8,773 nt of DNA, taken from NCBI GenBank assembly GCA_947455365.1, contig CANGNU010000034.1, positions 1 to 8,773 of the forward strand. Reading direction: 5' to 3'. Every line of letters begins with the position of its first letter. Position 1 is the stretch's first letter. The translations under genes were made by a program, and so were the position numbers. The notes beneath the pieces were generated by a model. That model had not been told where the DNA came from. It saw nothing but the letters and a program-made list of their open reading frames with translations, and did not search any database. Shown here piece by piece: positions 7,008 to 8,773 of the stretch. The stretch comes from Rickettsiales bacterium. Its GTDB lineage: Bacteria; Pseudomonadota; Alphaproteobacteria; Rickettsiales; UBA1997.

Positions 7008-8579
7008 CTAATTTTTATTGACCAATTTTATAAAATTCTCAATGCCGAAGAGGGCAATGAATGAGCCCATTCGTGGGCCTTGGTCTTGGCCTAACAGAAT
7101 TTGGTATAAAGCCAAAAACCAATCACGCATATTTTTTTCATAGCCATGATTTTTTCCCACCGCAAAAACTAAATTTTGCAACGCAGCTCCATCATGCGCT
7201 TGCTCTGCAGGAAATTTTTGCAACTCTTGCATAAGCTCTTGCAAGGCCGCCTGCTCTGCTTCGGTGGCAGCGCGATATTTTTTATGCTGCTTGATAAAAT
7301 CATTATAATAATTAATTGCACTATGCACCATTTTTGCAAGTAGCGGCGAATTTTGCGCGGTTAATCCTGCTTGATATTTTGAAATGAAACCCCAAAGAAC
7401 CGTGTCGTTATCTGGGTTGCAGGCACTTGCTAAATTTAACAAAAGTGAGTAACTCAAGTTAAAATTAATTGCCGGAACTTTTCCTTCATGAATGTGAAAG
7501 GCAGCATTTTCTAGGCGTTTCGCCTCATCTTCTTTTTCATAATTCGCCGCAAATGTTAAATATTCATCCATCGCTTTTGGAATTACATCAAAATATAAAC
7601 GCTTGGCGGTCTTTGGTTTTTGATACATGTAAAGTGCCATCGATTCAGACGGGGCGTACTTCAACCAATCTTCAACTGAAATGCCATTTCCCTTTGATTT
7701 AGAAATTTTTTCGCCAGTGTCCGACAAAAACATTTCGTAAGTGAAATTGACTGGAGGCACGCCGCCCAAGATTTCGCAGATGCGGCGATAAATTTTTTCG
7801 TTAGGGCCGTGGTCTTTTCCGTAGATTTCGTAATCGACGCCAAGCGAGCTCCAGCGGGCGCCAAAGTCAACTTTCCATTGTAATTTGCAATTGCCGCCAG
7901 TGACAGGCACTTCTTTTTCAATGCCGTTGCGATCCTTGTAAATCACGGTTCCGCGCGCTTTATTAACTCCCGTTACACCTTTGTCAATTACAATGCCAGA
8001 TTCTTTATCGATTGGCATGAAGGGGCTGTAGGTTTCTTGGCGTTCTTCGCCCAAATTGGCCAGCATCAATTCCATAATTTCGTCGTATTTTTCAAGCACG
8101 CGCAACATTGTGCTGTCAAAGGCTCCGGACTGATATTTTTCGGTGGCACTGATAAATTCATAGTGAAAACCAAAGCCATCAAGAAAGCTTTGTAGGCGGG
8201 CGTTCATGTGATGGCCGTAGGATTGGTGCGTGCCGAAAGGGTCGGGCACGCTGGTCAATGGCTTGCCTAAATTTGCGCGCACCATTTCTTGTTGCGGCAC
8301 ATTTTCTGGAACTTTTCTAAGGCCGTCAATGTCGTCGGAGACGCAAAACATTTTGGTGGGAATATTTGGCGCGAGGCATTGGAAGGCATGGCGTACAAAG
8401 CTGGTGCGCACTACTTCGCCAAAGGTGCCAATATGTGGCAAGCCAGATGGGCCATAGCCTGTTTCGAATAAAACATAACCTTTTTCAGGGGTTTTGCCGC
8501 CAATTTTTTCGTAGATTCTTCTGGCTTCTTCGAAGGGCCAAGATTTTGATTCTTGGTAAAATTTATTTTCGATGGTCAT
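7008..8579 (-). CDS. lysS: Lysyl-tRNA synthetase, class I
   Basis: A 523-residue class I lysyl-tRNA synthetase (lysK type), which charges tRNA-Lys with lysine using ATP in the cytoplasm. The Rossmann catalytic domain carries the HIGH-type signature GPSGLPHIGTFGE (residues 43-55) and the KMSKS-type loop KISKSKGNG (291-299). Other family features are SDDIDGLRKVP (81-91) and YGKDHGPNEKIYRR (253-266). The C-terminal half is the all-helical anticodon-binding region and ends in a conserved-looking GPRMGSFIALFG stretch (501-512). Length and both ends look complete. The start at 8577-8579 has no Shine-Dalgarno; the leader just before it is an A/T palindrome. This archaeal-type enzyme replaces the usual class II LysRS in many alphaproteobacteria, probably after ancient horizontal transfer, which is established family knowledge. 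It is codirectional with the HAD gene, with a gap of about 98 bases that contains repeat copy B. Confidence 0.97.
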   Translation of the reverse strand: MTIENKFYQESKSWPFEEARRIYEKIGGKTPEKGYVLFETGYGPSGLPHIGTFGEVVRTSFVRHAFQCLAPNIPTKMFCVSDDIDGLRKVPENVPQQEMVRANLGKPLTSVPDPFGTHQSYGHHMNARLQSFLDGFGFHYEFISATEKYQSGAFDSTMLRVLEKYDEIMELMLANLGEERQETYSPFMPIDKESGIVIDKGVTGVNKARGTVIYKDRNGIEKEVPVTGGNCKLQWKVDFGARWSSLGVDYEIYGKDHGPNEKIYRRICEILGGVPPVNFTYEMFLSDTGEKISKSKGNGISVEDWLKYAPSESMALYMYQKPKTAKRLYFDVIPKAMDEYLTFAANYEKEDEAKRLENAAFHIHEGKVPAINFNLSYSLLLNLASACNPDNDTVLWGFISKYQAGLTAQNSPLLAKMVHSAINYYNDFIKQHKKYRAATEAEQAALQELMQELQKFPAEQAHDGAALQNLVFAVGKNHGYEKNMRDWFLALYQILLGQDQGPRMGSFIALFGIENFIKLVNKN

Positions 8580-8593
8580 GGTTTTGTTAAAGT

Positions 8594-8609
8594 TTTTTTA
8601 ATTAAAAAA
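8594..8609. repeat. Perfect A/T palindrome in the lysS leader
   Basis: TTTTTTAATTAAAAAA is a perfect 16-base self-complementary sequence 15 bases upstream of the lysS start codon. It may only reflect base composition. In the transcript it has no loop, so it would pair only by dimerisation or breathing; as DNA it could serve as an UP-like A/T element or a protein site. The function is unknown. Confidence 0.5.
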
Positions 8610-8617
8610 GAAGATTA

Positions 8618-8645
8618 TTGACTTTCGCTAAAAAATCCTTATATT
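8618..8645 (+). promoter_or_regulatory. Sigma-70-type promoter facing the right edge
   Basis: TTGACT (8618-8623) and TATATT (8640-8645) are separated by 16 bases, each matching the sigma-70 consensus at five of six positions. The predicted transcription start is near 8651-8653. No protein gene begins downstream on this strand within the window, but a GC-rich block and a terminator follow immediately. It is the best-matching promoter I find in the window. Confidence 0.45.
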
Positions 8646-8651
8646 TCTTCC

Positions 8652-8711
8652 AAATGGTCTGGGGAACTCGGACGGCGTCTAGCCCCTGTGAATGCGGGGG
8701 CTTTTCGCTTT
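8652..8711 (+). ncRNA. Candidate small RNA or terminated leader (unrecognised)
   Basis: A block of about 60 bases starts just after a good promoter and ends in a terminator. Bases 8656-8701 are about 70% G+C (32 of 46), against very AT-rich surroundings, a typical sign of a structured RNA in an AT-rich genome. A first hairpin pairs GTCTGGG (8657-8663) with CTCGGAC (8667-8673), including two G-U pairs, around a GAA loop. The second hairpin is the terminator at 8681-8702. GGGG at 8661-8664 could alternatively pair with CCCC at 8683-8686, which would allow an attenuator switch. I do not recognise it as tmRNA, SRP RNA, 6S RNA or a known riboswitch. It could be a free-standing small RNA or the attenuated leader of a gene beyond the window, although the few bases to the right show no plus-strand start. 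Confidence 0.4.
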
Positions 8712-8713
8712 TT
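8681..8713 (+). terminator. Rho-independent terminator, plus strand
   Basis: AGCCCC (8681-8686) pairs with GGGGCT (8697-8702), followed by TTTTCGCTTTTT. The T-tract lies on the plus-strand side only; the minus strand has an A-tract before the stem and none after it. It therefore ends plus-strand transcripts, not lysS. A second small hairpin, TGACT-TTTT-AGTCA (8715-8728), follows it. Confidence 0.6.
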
Positions 8714-8721
8714 ATGACTTT

Positions 8722-8773
8722 TTAGTCAATAACCAAAAAACCCACACTCTCCTCGTTAAAATCCAACTTTTCT
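8722..8773 (-). CDS. Possible C-terminal end of an upstream gene (partial)
   Basis: One minus-strand frame entering from the right edge reads EKLDFNEESVGFLVID and then TAA (8722-8724). The acidic, mixed composition looks like a normal protein C-terminus, whereas the other minus-strand frames are shorter or look non-coding. It would end 142 bases upstream of lysS on the same strand. Only 16 residues are visible, so this is tentative and no family can be assigned. Confidence 0.3.
   Translation of the reverse strand, partial: EKLDFNEESVGFLVID

Noticed and set aside
6985..7009. Inverted repeat AGTTATT / AATAACT overlapping the lysS stop codon, a possible terminator.
   Set aside because: The stem is A/T-only with mismatches and no T-tract follows on the minus strand, so it is unlikely to terminate lysS.
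8656..8702. GC-rich block as part of tmRNA, SRP RNA, a tRNA or a preQ1/SAM-II riboswitch.
   Set aside because: None of the conserved cores of these families is present, and no cloverleaf can be drawn.
8615..8732. Nine-base inverted repeat TTATTGACT / AGTCAATAA flanking the candidate small RNA, suggesting a small mobile element.
   Set aside because: At this base composition a 9-base match in 190 bases is not very unlikely. There is no target duplication, and the left arm is also the promoter -35.
8720..8747. Short minus-strand ORF with Lys codons near GAGGAGA, a possible lysS leader peptide for attenuation.
   Set aside because: The GTG starts lie only 0-3 bases from the AGGAG, too close to initiate, and the following hairpin lacks a T-tract on the minus strand. 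A C-terminal gene end in another frame explains the region better.

Overview
The window is an AT-rich stretch of bacterial chromosome, most likely from an alphaproteobacterium and possibly a reduced or host-associated lineage. Three observations support this. It carries a class I (archaeal-type) lysyl-tRNA synthetase, which is common in alphaproteobacteria. It has a short GTCATTCCCGC/GCGGGAATCTAG palindromic repeat of the kind scattered through many proteobacterial genomes. One intergenic site matches the CtrA pattern TTAA-N7-TTAA. The genus cannot be named from the sequence alone.

Layout from left to right. A TonB-dependent outer-membrane receptor lies on the minus strand (29-1954). Its frame is stopped just before its last beta-strand, yet receptor-like sequence continues past the stop to the window edge. 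Upstream of it, on the same strand, is a GNAT-fold acyltransferase (2065-2835) whose core resembles the LuxI / N-acyl-amino-acid synthase group. A 266-base AT-rich divergent promoter region follows. Next is a large plus-strand hybrid sensor histidine kinase (3102-6125) with an unusual membrane-embedded N-terminus, a large extracytoplasmic sensor region, a complete HisKA/HATPase_c core, one degenerate and one intact receiver domain, and no HPt domain. A HAD-type phosphatase (minus strand, 6193-6909) is bracketed by two copies of the palindromic repeat in the same orientation. The class I lysyl-tRNA synthetase gene (minus strand, 7008-8579) comes next. The right edge holds a GC-rich block with its own plausible promoter and Rho-independent terminator on the plus strand, which together look like a small-RNA transcription unit. 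The last 52 bases may be the 3' end of another minus-strand gene.

How the genes may work together. lysS and the HAD gene are codirectional and may share a transcript. The acyltransferase and the kinase are divergent and share one control region, so a small-molecule producer coupled to a membrane sensor is a reasonable but unproven hypothesis. The receptor, downstream of the acyltransferase on the same strand, could add uptake of a ligand. No transposases, CRISPR arrays, tRNAs or rRNAs were seen. The best candidates for something new are the small-RNA unit at about 8618-8713 and the acyltransferase/kinase pair.
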